64,000 nt of DNA, from the NCBI RefSeq assembly GCF_000024545.1, contig NC_013947.1:1-64000 (forward strand). Direction: 5' to 3'. The stretch is from Stackebrandtia nassauensis DSM 44728. Lineage in GTDB: Bacteria > Actinomycetota > Actinomycetes > Mycobacteriales > Micromonosporaceae. This document shows, in pieces, positions 42,427-51,059 of this stretch (the stretch's first letter is position 1; every line of letters begins with the position of its first letter). The notes beneath the pieces are model-generated. The model saw only the letters and a program-made list of their open reading frames with translations. It did not search any database and had not been told where the DNA came from. A program made the translations under genes and the position numbers.

Positions 42427-43995
42427 TCAGGCCGATCCGGTGCCGCGACCGAGACTGTGCGGTGTGACGATCGGCCCGGGGTCGAAGACGGGTTCGTCGC
42501 GCTTGTCCCGGAATCCGCGAATCACCGGACGCACCACAGTGGCCTCAGCGCACCAGTCTGGGTCGGCCGCCGGGGCGGGCTTCGGTTCGATCCGCTCCGC
42601 GGGCGATGGCGTCAGGGCCCGGGAACCGCGAATCACCGCGCGGTTGAGATTCTCGTTGCCGCCGTGGATGTTGCGGGGTGTACGGCTGAACTCCGGCGAC
42701 TCCACCCGCAACCGTTCGGTACCGGCGCGAATGACCTTGCCTTCAGCCTTCACCGGCCGGTCAGAAGCGACCCGGGTCCCGGGCTGAGGGGGCCGACCGT
42801 GTCGCGAAGGGACGATCGGCCGCGAGCCGGGTTTCGGCGCGCCACGTCCACCGGCCCCCGCCGGAGTGCCTCTGCCGACGGTGTTCGCCGCGCCGTTGAT
42901 CACCGGACGTACCACCGGCCGCGTCGTCCCGCTCGCCACCGGCCCGGGGCGCTGCCCGATCACCGGCCGCACCACCCCGTTGGGGTTGGGCCGCAACGGC
43001 GGTGTACCGGTCGCCCCGAACGGCCGCGCCGAACGCGCCCCGATGACCGGCGGCGTCACACGGACGGACGGCACGTAATACCCCGACGGGCCGAACGGCC
43101 CCGGCGTCGAAGCGGAGGGCGGAACCGTCGGTCCCGTGACCGGCGGCAACACCGGACCGGCGACCGGACCCGTCTGCAACAACGGCGGTCCACCCACCCC
43201 ACTCGACGACGCCGGGGCCGACGCCGAGGCGGCTGGCAGGGGCGCCTCGGCTCCGGGAAGGCTGGCAAGCGTCGGCCCCGGCGAGCTGGTCGCCGAACCC
43301 CCGTCCCCCGAACCCCCGCCGCTCCCACCCCGGGAACGGCGCGGCCCGTCATACGGTCGTGGCGGCGCGAGCGATTCGACATGCCGCAAATACGCTTCGG
43401 CACTGGACTGCATCGCCGAGCGACCATCCGCGTCATAACGATCGTTGATCGCCTGAATCAGCCGACCCTGATCCAGCCCCCACACCCCCACCGCGTCGGC
43501 GAACTCCTCCCGCAACCGCGAGTTCTCCGGGTCGGCCCGGGCGACGGACAGCCACTTCTCCCGCTCTTCCCGCAATTCGGTGATCCGCAAATGGTTGCGC
43601 CGCACCAGATCAGCCACAGCACTGAACGCCTTGTGCTGCGGCTCAAGCTGTTCCCGTCCCGACTCCGAGACCTCGGTGAGCCTCACGACCCGATCGATGG
43701 CGGCCCGCGCCGCCTCCCCCTCGAAACCGGTCACGGCTCCCGACACCAACCCCGCGAGACTCCCCGAGCTCGCGGCCCGATCCCCATCGACCATCAGCGC
43801 CTTCGACACCTGCTCCAGATCCTCCTGACCGATGTACCGATGCGCCTCGGCGAGCCGGTCCACAGCGCAGGCAACAGCCTCGGCCAGCACCCGAGCCCCA
43901 TCGGCCTGTTCGTCGATCTCGACCGCACTGTCGTTGTCGGCCGAGGCGATCTGGTGGATCTGGTCGAGGTTCAGCCCCTCATAACTGGTCCCCAC
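42427..43995 (-). CDS. WXG-cluster protein with Pro-rich RPVI-repeat tail
   Basis: A 522-residue protein. The N-terminal 270 residues are helical (LDQIHQIASADNDSAVEIDE ... REEREKWLSVARADPENSRL). The rest is disordered and rich in Pro/Gly/Arg/Val with recurring RPVI-x-G or RPVV modules (VVRPVIGQRPG, RPVVRPVINGA, VVRPVIRGFRD, NRAVIRGSRAL). No enzymatic domain is seen. GTG at 43995 overlaps the upstream gene by 17 bases and has GGAGGG before it. The layout resembles long type-VII-secretion-associated proteins of actinomycetes, which I infer only from context. Confidence 0.75.
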   Translation of the reverse strand: MGTSYEGLNLDQIHQIASADNDSAVEIDEQADGARVLAEAVACAVDRLAEAHRYIGQEDLEQVSKALMVDGDRAASSGSLAGLVSGAVTGFEGEAARAAIDRVVRLTEVSESGREQLEPQHKAFSAVADLVRRNHLRITELREEREKWLSVARADPENSRLREEFADAVGVWGLDQGRLIQAINDRYDADGRSAMQSSAEAYLRHVESLAPPRPYDGPRRSRGGSGGGSGDGGSATSSPGPTLASLPGAEAPLPAASASAPASSSGVGGPPLLQTGPVAGPVLPPVTGPTVPPSASTPGPFGPSGYYVPSVRVTPPVIGARSARPFGATGTPPLRPNPNGVVRPVIGQRPGPVASGTTRPVVRPVINGAANTVGRGTPAGAGGRGAPKPGSRPIVPSRHGRPPQPGTRVASDRPVKAEGKVIRAGTERLRVESPEFSRTPRNIHGGNENLNRAVIRGSRALTPSPAERIEPKPAPAADPDWCAEATVVRPVIRGFRDKRDEPVFDPGPIVTPHSLGRGTGSA

Positions 43996-44374
43996 GGGAG
44001 CGTCCCTCCATCGAGTTGTTGATACGGGCCAGATCGGACGCGGCGATACTGTCCCGGGCGCCCATATCGTCGAGCACACTCCGAACGATCCGCGCGAGCG
44101 CCCGCGAGCCCTCTTCCAGGCTGCGAACGAATTCGAGCGTCTCGGCGATCCGGTCGGCCATGAGTTCACCGGCGACCCGTCCGGGGTGCGCGAAGTCCAC
44201 CGAACCAACGGTCACCTTCACCCCGTTGCGATAGGCGGCCTCACCCCCGCCACCACTGCGGGCGTAGCGCGGCGTGGTGCCGTCCTGGATGTCGGCCATC
44301 TCCTCGGCGGTTTGGTCCATGAGGGAGATGAACTCGCGCAGGGCTCGTTTGTCGAGTCTGATCTCGCTGGTCAC
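43979..44374 (-). CDS. Small helical protein of the WXG-like cluster
   Basis: A 131-residue protein, mostly helical (REFISLMDQTAEEMADIQDG ... ADRIAETLEFVRSLEEGSRA) with a Gly-rich middle turn (SGGGGEAAYRNGVKVTVGSV). There is no W-x-G motif, but length, helix content and position match ESX-type small partner proteins. GTG start with GAAGGA upstream. It overlaps the next gene by 17 bases, so the two are co-translated. Confidence 0.75.
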   Translation of the reverse strand: MTSEIRLDKRALREFISLMDQTAEEMADIQDGTTPRYARSGGGGEAAYRNGVKVTVGSVDFAHPGRVAGELMADRIAETLEFVRSLEEGSRALARIVRSVLDDMGARDSIAASDLARINNSMEGRSRGDQL

Positions 44375-44402
44375 TGCGATGTTCCTTCAGGAGAGTGTGA
44401 TG

Positions 44403-45365
44403 TCACCGGGTTGTTGACCCCGCGACCTCGCTGCGTACTCGACGCGTACGGGCAGGGGACAGATAGCCGAGTTCAGGTGGGCGAAGCAGGTAGTCCTCGT
44501 TGTCGGGCTGGTTCACGCGATGCGAAAGAACATCCATCATGGACGCACGGAGTTTGGCGCGATCTTCGTTCAAACCCTCCTTGGCCTTCCGCAATGCCTC
44601 CTCCATCGAATCGATGATCTGCGGAGGCTCGGTGCCACCCATGTTCTCGACCTGCTTGCTGATGACACCGCCCATGCCCTTGATGGCTCCGGCCGCCGCC
44701 GCAACCGCGACCCCGCCCGCGGGAGCGGTGAGCACCGCGCCCACGATCTCCGCGAAACCCTTGATGAATTCACCGAACGCCTGTCGGCGTTCCTTCGCGG
44801 CCTCCTTGGCGCGTTGTTTCAAGGCCGCGATCGTGGCTTCGGCGATGTCCAACGCGTGTTCCTGGGCTGCGTCAGTCAGTTTGCCCCGCACTTCGGGGAA
44901 GCCCTTGATCACTTCGGCAATGGCCCGTTGGTTGTCCATGGCGTGTGCGAGCTTGCCCAGGTAGGTGGCGAAGGCGGTGGAGGCCGCGGCTTTCCAGCCG
45001 GACATCTTGTTGGTCTGAATGCGATGCACGGGATGACCGGGATGGTTCTCCGAGTTGAGATCCATGGAATCGAAAACCGTTCGCATCGACTGCGCGGCCT
45101 CATTCGCGCCTTCGGGTCCAGGTTCCCCCAGTCCCATGAACCAGCTCCGCCAGACGGGGCGTTGCAGTTCAAGCATCTGCAGCAACGCTTGATCCATGGC
45201 ATCGGAGTCGGCCTGTACTGAACGCGTGGTCGGGCCGGGCCCCTTTCCACCCGCCTGTGCATGCGCCGCTATGCCTTTGATCGATATCTGCGCATAGCGG
45301 CTGAGATACGCGTCCACAATCTCGTCGAGTTTCGCGTCTATCTGGGCGGCGAAATCAGAAGCCAT
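44403..45365 (-). CDS. Long helical protein of the WXG-like cluster
   Basis: A 320-residue protein with helical N-terminal 190 residues and a W-x-x-W element (VWRSWFMGLGEPG). A Gly/Ala-rich hydrophobic hairpin follows at about 205-235 (IVGAVLTAPAGGVAVAAAAG), then a charged helix and a basic end. The hydrophobic hairpin could insert in a membrane, as in some secreted ESX/PE-PPE-like proteins. It overlaps the preceding gene by 11 bases and the next gene follows after 28 bp, so it belongs to one operon. Function not assigned. Confidence 0.75.
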   Translation of the reverse strand: MASDFAAQIDAKLDEIVDAYLSRYAQISIKGIAAHAQAGGKGPGPTTRSVQADSDAMDQALLQMLELQRPVWRSWFMGLGEPGPEGANEAAQSMRTVFDSMDLNSENHPGHPVHRIQTNKMSGWKAAASTAFATYLGKLAHAMDNQRAIAEVIKGFPEVRGKLTDAAQEHALDIAEATIAALKQRAKEAAKERRQAFGEFIKGFAEIVGAVLTAPAGGVAVAAAAGAIKGMGGVISKQVENMGGTEPPQIIDSMEEALRKAKEGLNEDRAKLRASMMDVLSHRVNQPDNEDYLLRPPELGYLSPARTRRVRSEVAGSTTR

Positions 45366-45720
45366 CGCTTAATCTCCCATCCGTCTGTGGGAGTCCGCTG
45401 GCAGCGCGGTTGGTGTCGTCGGCGTTGGTTTCGTCCGTGTCGAGATAGTCTGCCGCGACCCGGTGCAGGGCCTTGGTCGTCACCTGGAGCCGGTCCCTGG
45501 TGTCGGACAGGTGGTTGGCCAGACCCCCCACCAACTCGCCCCAGATTTCCGCCATGTCTGAGAAGCCACCGCCGAAGGCGGCTTCCGCGCTCCCCTGACA
45601 TGTCCGCAGTGCCTCAGCGGTCGCGCCCGCTTTGCGGGACATCTGTGCCACGTCGTCATCGGCGATGGAGCGGATATAGTCCGGGTACGCGTCGATGACC
45701 TCATCCACTATTTTCGTCAT
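45355..45720 (-). CDS. WXG100-like small secreted-type protein
   Basis: A 121-residue protein. Two helices flank a central turn, with AEIWGELVGGLANHLS providing a W-x-E/G-like position, and the acidic tail carries DTDETNADDTN. It matches the size and helix-turn-helix hairpin plan of WXG100/ESX substrates, though the motif is imperfect. ATG at 45720 has AGGAGG; the frame extends two codons further. Second gene of the operon after the YbaB-like protein. Confidence 0.72.
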   Translation of the reverse strand: MTKIVDEVIDAYPDYIRSIADDDVAQMSRKAGATAEALRTCQGSAEAAFGGGFSDMAEIWGELVGGLANHLSDTRDRLQVTTKALHRVAADYLDTDETNADDTNRAASGLPQTDGRLSDGF

Positions 45721-45755
45721 GGTCAACCTCCTTGTTCGGGTAAGTGGACGGTCGC

Positions 45756-46277
45756 TCAGGCGCGCGCCGTCTTGTCCAGGTAAGCCGTCCGGTGTGCTCT
45801 CCGCACCTCCTGGGTGCGAAGACGGGAGGCCCGGCTCAGTCCGTCGCTGATCTCGGCCGCGACCGTCGCGAGTCCGAAGTTGTCCAGGCTTCGCGGCTTG
45901 ACAGCGATGTCGACACCCGTGTTTCCTCGCAACGTGACGTTCACCAGCCCCCGCCCGGATTCGGCGCTGACGTCGATTTCTTCGGTCAACTCGTTGAACT
46001 CGCGGGCTCGGTCGGCTACTTCGTCCCAGTCCACCGCGATGGATTCCGGTGCTTGCCAGGTGTCCAAGATCTGCTTGGACGCTTGGTGGGTCGCGCGAAG
46101 CGCTCCCCTCACCGCTGTGGACACCTGCCGCGCCAGCAAACTGTCCGTATGGGACTGTGCGCGTTTCGGATCGATCTCCACGCGCATTCCAGTCTTCGGT
46201 GACACTGTCACCCGGACGCTCTGGTCGGCGGATCTGGCAGTGACGTTCAGGCGGTCAAGTTTCGACAACAACGACAT
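45756..46277 (-). CDS. YbaB/EbfC-like protein heading a WXG cluster
   Basis: A 173-residue protein with alternating strands and helices: SVRVTVSPKTGMRVEIDPKR, then a long helix, then GLVNVTLRGNTGVDIAVKPR and DGLSRASRLRTQEVRRAHRT. This fits the YbaB/EbfC nucleoid-associated fold that actinomycetes often encode beside WXG100 genes. The ATG follows GGAGG. First gene of the five-gene operon running to 42427. The gene at 50954 heads the second cluster in the same way. Confidence 0.72.
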   Translation of the reverse strand: MSLLSKLDRLNVTARSADQSVRVTVSPKTGMRVEIDPKRAQSHTDSLLARQVSTAVRGALRATHQASKQILDTWQAPESIAVDWDEVADRAREFNELTEEIDVSAESGRGLVNVTLRGNTGVDIAVKPRSLDNFGLATVAAEISDGLSRASRLRTQEVRRAHRTAYLDKTARA

Positions 46278-46411
46278 GAGTCCTCCGAAAGCCTTCTACG
46301 AGTGGCGATTCGCGAACCCCGAAGGTTCAGCCTCACTCGTGTTCTCGGAAGATTCTTGCCGCCCAACCCACCCCGTGACCGGAATCCGGACACTCCCGGC
46401 CGGGGTTGTGT

Positions 46412-47410
46412 TCAGAGCGTGGTGCGGCGCTTCAGTATGCGGGACAACAGGAACAGCGCGACGATCTCGACGGCGATCGTCGCGGCGCCGGTGAGCTGGC
46501 CCGGGAGCGGTTGGCCGGGCATCATGAACGCCGTGTGGGCGACCAGGGCGCCTCCGGCCAGCCAGAGGCGGTGGGTGTCGCTCCAGGTCGGGGCGGCGGT
46601 CCAGCGGCGGATCAGCCAGGTGGTGGCGATCGCGATGAGGGCGGAACCGATGAGCGGCAGCCATAGGGGGATCGTGTCGCCGAAGACCGGGCCGCCGGGG
46701 GCCAGACCGAAGGGCATCAGCAGACCCAGGAAGCCGATGGTCGCCGCCGCCGCGAGTACTCCGACCGGTACCGGGGCGATCGGGAGGGGTTTTGCCGAAG
46801 GGGTTCGGCCAGGGAGGAGTTTCAGTGCGATGAAGGCGAGGGTCGCGATGGTGAGGGTGAAACCGATGAGGGCCGATGTGGGGGTTTGGTAGCCCGGGTC
46901 CTGGGCTGCGGCGATGGTGAACCGGAGTAGGGCGACGCCGAGGATCGCGGTGACGGCGGTGGTGATGAGGCCGCCGGTGCGGAGGTAGGGGCGGTTCTTG
47001 TGGTGTGGGAACAGCAGGTCCATCAGCATCAGGGGGAGCAGGACGCTGAAGACGACGTGGATGCCGATCTGGGATTCCCAGTACGTGAGGTTGAGGCCGA
47101 GTACTCGTAGGCTCCAGTCGGAGACGTCGTACATGTTCGGGCTGGTCAGAGCTTGTAGGCCCAGACCGTCCTCGGCGAGTTCGTAGGCGAGGCCGAGGAC
47201 GACGAGGCTGGGCCAGCCGCCGCCGACCCGGACGGTGGCCTCGCGGATCAGCAGGACGCCCGCGCCGTAGATGGGGATCAATAGGGGGAGGGCCAGCCAG
47301 GTCAGGGGGACGGCGACCGCCGTGAAGGTCAGTTCCGCGCAGATCGGGACCAGGATGATGAGGGTCCAGGCGGCTTTCAGTCTTCCCCGTGCCGGTGTTG
47401 GCTCGTCCAT
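46412..47410 (-). CDS. Polytopic membrane protein, paralogue of the one at 61544
   Basis: A 332-residue protein with about nine or ten membrane helices and no known transport motif. The N-terminal pattern CAEL...LLIPIYGAGVLLIREATVR corresponds to CAEY...VFVPLYGAPAVLIRELARR in the 61544 product. Both then have a conserved loop with acidic residues and an aromatic-rich segment, so the two are paralogues. The TetR gene lies 31 bp upstream on the same strand and may control it. Function unknown. Confidence 0.82.
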   Translation of the reverse strand: MDEPTPARGRLKAAWTLIILVPICAELTFTAVAVPLTWLALPLLIPIYGAGVLLIREATVRVGGGWPSLVVLGLAYELAEDGLGLQALTSPNMYDVSDWSLRVLGLNLTYWESQIGIHVVFSVLLPLMLMDLLFPHHKNRPYLRTGGLITTAVTAILGVALLRFTIAAAQDPGYQTPTSALIGFTLTIATLAFIALKLLPGRTPSAKPLPIAPVPVGVLAAAATIGFLGLLMPFGLAPGGPVFGDTIPLWLPLIGSALIAIATTWLIRRWTAAPTWSDTHRLWLAGGALVAHTAFMMPGQPLPGQLTGAATIAVEIVALFLLSRILKRRTTL

Positions 47411-47441
47411 GAGGGACTCTCCCTTTTGGTTGGTGGTGGCG

Positions 47442-48047
47442 TCAGGACGGCTCCGTTCGCGTCGCCGCGTCGAAGATGGTTCGCAGTTCGGTGGCGTAGG
47501 GTTCGACGTCGCCGCCCGCGGCGATGTGGGCCAGGGCGGCGTCCAGGGCGCCTCGGATGGTGCGGGACATGACCGTGACGTCGAACTGGCGGAACTGGCC
47601 CCGTTGTTGTCCTTCGTGGAGTATGCGGCCCAGGTCGAGCATTTCCTGGGAGTGGCGTTGGTGTCGGGCGCGTTCCACTCCCGCGTCGCCGGTCGAGGCC
47701 CCGAAGATCGCCGCCAGGGCCGCCATGTGGACCGGGTGGGCGGCGTAGAGCTCGACGCTGCCGCCGATGAACAGCAGCAGGGATTCGCGGGGGGAGGTGG
47801 CTGCTCGCATGCGGGGCAGCAGGAATTCGGCGCCCAGGTCGTAGACCCGGGCGATGACCTGTTCGACGAGGTCGGCCCGGTCGCGGAAGTGGTAGGTGAG
47901 GACGCCCCGGCTGACTCCGGCCCGCTGGGCGATGCGCACCGTGGATGCCTGGGCAAGGCCGACTTCGGCGATCAGTTCGATGGCGCACTCGACCAGCTGG
48001 CCGCGGCGGGCCAGTTGGATGAAGGACGTGGCGTCGTCTTTTGGCAT
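47442..48047 (-). CDS. TetR-family regulator
   Basis: A 201-residue protein. The N-terminal TetR DNA-binding domain is LVECAIELIAEVGLAQASTV with RIAQRAGVSRGVLTYHFRDR, and a helical ligand-binding domain follows. The ATG at 48047 lies 3 bp from a GGTATG(8)CATACC dyad. This is very likely autoregulatory, since the site overlaps the promoter and ribosome-site region. It is followed by the 332-residue membrane protein and preceded by a four-helix membrane protein, both on the same strand. Confidence 0.9.
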   Translation of the reverse strand: MPKDDATSFIQLARRGQLVECAIELIAEVGLAQASTVRIAQRAGVSRGVLTYHFRDRADLVEQVIARVYDLGAEFLLPRMRAATSPRESLLLFIGGSVELYAAHPVHMAALAAIFGASTGDAGVERARHQRHSQEMLDLGRILHEGQQRGQFRQFDVTVMSRTIRGALDAALAHIAAGGDVEPYATELRTIFDAATRTEPS

Positions 48048-48050
48048 GAC

Positions 48051-48070
48051 GGTATGAAATTTAGCATACC
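48051..48070. promoter_or_regulatory. TetR operator candidate GGTATG-8-CATACC
   Basis: A perfect 6-bp inverted repeat with an AT-rich 8-bp spacer (AAATTTAG), immediately upstream of the TetR start. It is the only AT-rich dyad nearby and fits the usual length of TetR-family sites. Confidence 0.65.
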
Positions 48071-48073
48071 TGT

Positions 48074-48532
48074 TTAGACACTGGGAGTTCGGCGGGCGCC
48101 GTGGCTGGCCAGGGCCCAGCTCACCGTCCACACGGCGCCCACCGTGAGGCTGATCCACGCGGCGGCTCCGGACGCGGGTTCGCCGAGCGCTGGGGCGAGT
48201 CCGGTGGCTCGCAGCGTGAAACCGACGACCCCGGCGCCGACCATCGCGACGCCGAGCCAGTTCGCGCCGAGCAGGAGGCGGCGGGTGAGGGTGTGTTTCG
48301 GGGGACGGAACAGGGCCGCCGTCAGCAGGACCAGGACGAAGCCGAGGGCGGCGTTGCCGAGCTGGGCGGCGGCCACGTTGGGTATGTCCTCGTAGGACGA
48401 CGGAGGTGCCGGGAATCCCGGCATCCCGATCCGCTCGCGCAGGGCCAGGTCGATCTTGCTGATCGTGTAGGCCAGCGCCCCGCCGCAGGCGAGCGTGATG
48501 GTCAGGGTCCCAGATCGCATGGGGGTAAGCAT
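48074..48532 (-). CDS. Four-helix membrane protein
   Basis: A 152-residue protein with four hydrophobic helices (about 8-24, 55-73, 88-107 and 121-142). An outer loop carries PGFPAPPSSYEDIPN. Not a recognised family. An alternative start (ATG at 48520) is four codons in; neither has a clear ribosome site. It ends 27 bp before the TetR gene on the same strand, so read-through into it is possible. Confidence 0.75.
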   Translation of the reverse strand: MLTPMRSGTLTITLACGGALAYTISKIDLALRERIGMPGFPAPPSSYEDIPNVAAAQLGNAALGFVLVLLTAALFRPPKHTLTRRLLLGANWLGVAMVGAGVVGFTLRATGLAPALGEPASGAAAWISLTVGAVWTVSWALASHGARRTPSV

Positions 48533-48600
48533 GGCGCCGCGCCCGGGGTGTCGGACTCACCCGGGCGCGGCGGTTGTCTCCCCCGGTTGGGGGATTCGCG

Positions 48601-50070
48601 TCAGACGAACTCGCCTTCGGTGGGTGGGACTCCGGGGGCGTTGGGGTGGAACTCTGACCCGCCGTAGGGCTTGTACGGCGTGACGGTCGGTGGGTTGCCG
48701 GGGTCGCCGAGGTTGGTGCTCGGGGCCTCGCCGTGCGCTATCCAGTCGTCGCCGGAGAGGTGGCGCCACTCCTTGAACTGAGCCGGTGGGCCGCCGCGTC
48801 CGGCGCCGATCTCGTGGTCGGTGGGCAGTTCCAGCAGTGGGCCGAAGTTGCCCTCGTTGTCGGCGCGGTCCTGGACGAGCGTTGTGGTGGGACCGTTGTT
48901 GGAGTCGTGGTACGCCTCGAAGGCCGGGTAGTCGCCGATGGCGCCGTCGACGCGGGGTGGCTGTCCCGGGGAGACCGTGATGTCGCCCTTGACGGTGTGT
49001 CCGGTCTGGTCACTGCCGGGTGGCGCGAACGGGTTGGACGCGTCGTACTGGATCCGCACCGCGCCGTTGGTGGACTCCTGTACCTGCACCGACGGGGTGG
49101 CGACGCGGACTTCGCCGCTGGTGTCGACCGACGGGTTCTGGCGCGCCAGAACGGTTCCGGTCTCGTAGTCGACGTACAACGTCACCCGGGCGTCCTCCGG
49201 GTTGAAGTTCGGGTCCATGCCCCGGTTGTCACCGAGGTCGTAGTTGGGGAGGTTGAACACCTCTTTGCTGGGGATGTACAGACCGATGCGCACCAGGCCC
49301 TCGCCCGGTCGCGGCGTGATGCGGCCGACGGCCACGACCGCGTCCTTGCCGCCGTTCTTGTCGAGCCGGGACGTGGGGTCCAGTGCGGCGGCCAGTTTCC
49401 AGTCGGTCTCGGTCACCGGAGGACGGCCGAGGGTCTTCTCGAAGGCGGCCGACTGGGCCGCGGCGATCGCCGGGTCGGCGGGGCCGGGGAAGTCGACGGC
49501 GTCGGCGTCCTTGGCGGCCTCGCCGTTGAAGTCGAGCTCCTTGGGGGAGTCGAGGTTGACGGCGGCCCGCAGTTTGTCCGAAGACTGTGCGTCAACATAG
49601 GACACCCAGGCCAGGATCTTCTTGATGTTGCCGTTGTGGGTGTCGGCGGCCTTCTGGGCTTCGAGGAGTTCCAGGACCGATGGGGCGCCGGTCTGGCGGG
49701 TGATCGCCTCGACGTCGGGTTTCACGTGCCCGGTGTCCGAGATGGTCAGTCGCGGGTCGTTGTTCACCGCGGTGACGGTCTGGTCGAGCGAGTTCTTCTG
49801 GGCCACGAACTGACCCTTGGACCAGTCGAGCAGGCCCTTGACCGTGTTCACTTCGGACGCGGCGTCCTTGAGCTCGGCGCTGAGGGTGGTGGTACGGCCG
49901 ACGGCGGCGAAACCGCTGAGGCCCTCCCAGGTCCCGCCCGAGATCTTGGTGCCGACGTTGGTGGCGGTGGTCTGCAGCGATGTCAGTTTCGTCGACACGT
50001 TCTGCCAGGTGTCGACCTGGTCCTGAATAGTGTCCAGTTTGGCCGTGCGTAGTTGTTGGAAGGTCACCAT
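48601..50070 (-). CDS. Long WXG-type protein with unique C-terminal domain
   Basis: A 489-residue protein. The first 120 residues are helical with a WEGLSGF (W-x-G) turn, typical of WXG100/LXG N-termini that guide type VII export. A central helical region follows to about 245. The C-terminal part, from about 250, is beta-rich and contains LVRIGLYIPSKEVFNLPNYD and ARVTLYVDYETGTVLARQNP, ending in a Gly/Pro tail. The C-terminal domain resembles no toxin family I know. Third gene after a YbaB-like and a WXG100-like gene (9 bp gap). Could be a secreted effector or structural protein; no immunity gene is obvious. Confidence 0.75.
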   Translation of the reverse strand: MVTFQQLRTAKLDTIQDQVDTWQNVSTKLTSLQTTATNVGTKISGGTWEGLSGFAAVGRTTTLSAELKDAASEVNTVKGLLDWSKGQFVAQKNSLDQTVTAVNNDPRLTISDTGHVKPDVEAITRQTGAPSVLELLEAQKAADTHNGNIKKILAWVSYVDAQSSDKLRAAVNLDSPKELDFNGEAAKDADAVDFPGPADPAIAAAQSAAFEKTLGRPPVTETDWKLAAALDPTSRLDKNGGKDAVVAVGRITPRPGEGLVRIGLYIPSKEVFNLPNYDLGDNRGMDPNFNPEDARVTLYVDYETGTVLARQNPSVDTSGEVRVATPSVQVQESTNGAVRIQYDASNPFAPPGSDQTGHTVKGDITVSPGQPPRVDGAIGDYPAFEAYHDSNNGPTTTLVQDRADNEGNFGPLLELPTDHEIGAGRGGPPAQFKEWRHLSGDDWIAHGEAPSTNLGDPGNPPTVTPYKPYGGSEFHPNAPGVPPTEGEFV

Positions 50071-50079
50071 CGTCGTGTC

Positions 50080-50436
50080 TTAGTTTCCGTTCGGCGGGTT
50101 GGGGGTGAACAGCCGGAACGGCAGTGGCACCGGGATGTCGGTCTCGTCCTTGCCGACCTTGGGGAGCGTGAAGGCGATCTCCTTGTCGGTGGCGGTGATG
50201 GTGGCCGCGGTGGCGCGCACGGCGGAACCGAAGTACTTCCACTGCCGTCCGCTGTTGTCGGCCTTCTTCTTCCAGTGCTGGTTCACATCACCGATGGCCG
50301 CCTGCATCAGGAACCCGTCCAGGGTGGGTTTGGCCTGCCCGGTCACGGTGGTGCCGGTGCCGACGATGCCGTCCTTGACGTCGTCGCAGGAACCCGCGAT
50401 CGTCTCCATCTCGGGTTTGCTTATCTGAACCGTCAT
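50080..50436 (-). CDS. WXG100-like small protein
   Basis: A 118-residue helical-hairpin protein (EMETIAGSCDDVKDGIVGTG ... SGRQWKYFGSAVRATAATIT) with a Pro-rich tail (VPLPFRLFTPNPPNGN). Size and plan match ESX-type substrates; Trp lies in the second helix rather than in a strict W-x-G turn. Its ATG overlaps the preceding gene by 4 bases (ATGA) and the next gene starts 9 bp later, so the three are one operon. Confidence 0.75.
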   Translation of the reverse strand: MTVQISKPEMETIAGSCDDVKDGIVGTGTTVTGQAKPTLDGFLMQAAIGDVNQHWKKKADNSGRQWKYFGSAVRATAATITATDKEIAFTLPKVGKDETDIPVPLPFRLFTPNPPNGN

Positions 50437-50954
50437 GCTTCCGCTTTCTCGGTGGCCACCAGCTCGTCGTAGAGCCGGGCGGCCTCGGTTGATCGATGGT
50501 CGTACATAGATATGAGCGCCGAGTCGATCTCGGCGCCCAGTTCGGACTCGCGCAGTTCCAGCGCTTCGGGGCGGAACGCGACGCGCAGCTTGCCGTCGGT
50601 CATGCCCACCTTGGCCACACCCCGGCGGCCGACGCCGGTCACCTCCAGGCGCTCCAGGGCGTCCACGAACGGACGCAGCCGGCGACCGGCGGGGGTCTGC
50701 CACGCCTGGTCGAGCGCGTCCGGCTCCAGTTCGCGCAGCAGCACCTGGTCCCCGGCACGCCGCCAGGCGGCCAGGACGCCGGACACGGCGGCGCGCACCT
50801 CGCGCGCCAGTGACCTGGTGTCATGGCGGGCGAGGCATCCCAGTTCCAGGGACACGGTGATGCCGCCCTCGGCGGTCATCCTCGCGGTCACCGTCTTATC
50901 GGGAGACAGTGTTCGGGCACGTACTTGCCTCATGTGGTCGATCGCTAAAAACAT
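50433..50954 (-). CDS. YbaB/EbfC-like protein heading the second WXG cluster
   Basis: A 173-residue protein of the same length and plan as the gene at 46277: an N-terminal beta-hairpin (KTVTARMTAEGGITVSLELG), a long helix (LAREVRAAVSGVLAAWRRAG), a second hairpin (VGMTDGKLRVAFRPEAL) and a C-terminal helix. This fits the YbaB/EbfC fold. Start may be the ATG at 50954 or the one seven codons later; neither has a strong ribosome site. First gene of the operon 50954-48601. Confidence 0.7.
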   Translation of the reverse strand: MFLAIDHMRQVRARTLSPDKTVTARMTAEGGITVSLELGCLARHDTRSLAREVRAAVSGVLAAWRRAGDQVLLRELEPDALDQAWQTPAGRRLRPFVDALERLEVTGVGRRGVAKVGMTDGKLRVAFRPEALELRESELGAEIDSALISMYDHRSTEAARLYDELVATEKAEA

Positions 50955-51059
50955 GAAGTCATGATGCCACGATTCATCTACTTCGCTAGGTGCCCGATGG
51001 ACAGCGCATTGTGGTCGATGGGGCGATAGTTCGACCTCATCGGCATGAATACCGGGTAT

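Noticed and set aside
42301..44022. 573-codon plus-strand frame opposite the Pro-rich WXG-cluster gene
   Set aside because: Arg/Pro-rich shadow of the minus-strand gene; no domain, and the minus gene has good starts and overlaps.
48601..50070. Polymorphic toxin with immunity gene
   Set aside because: The WXG-like N-terminus fits, but no recognisable toxin fold and no neighbouring immunity-like gene; kept as an open candidate only.
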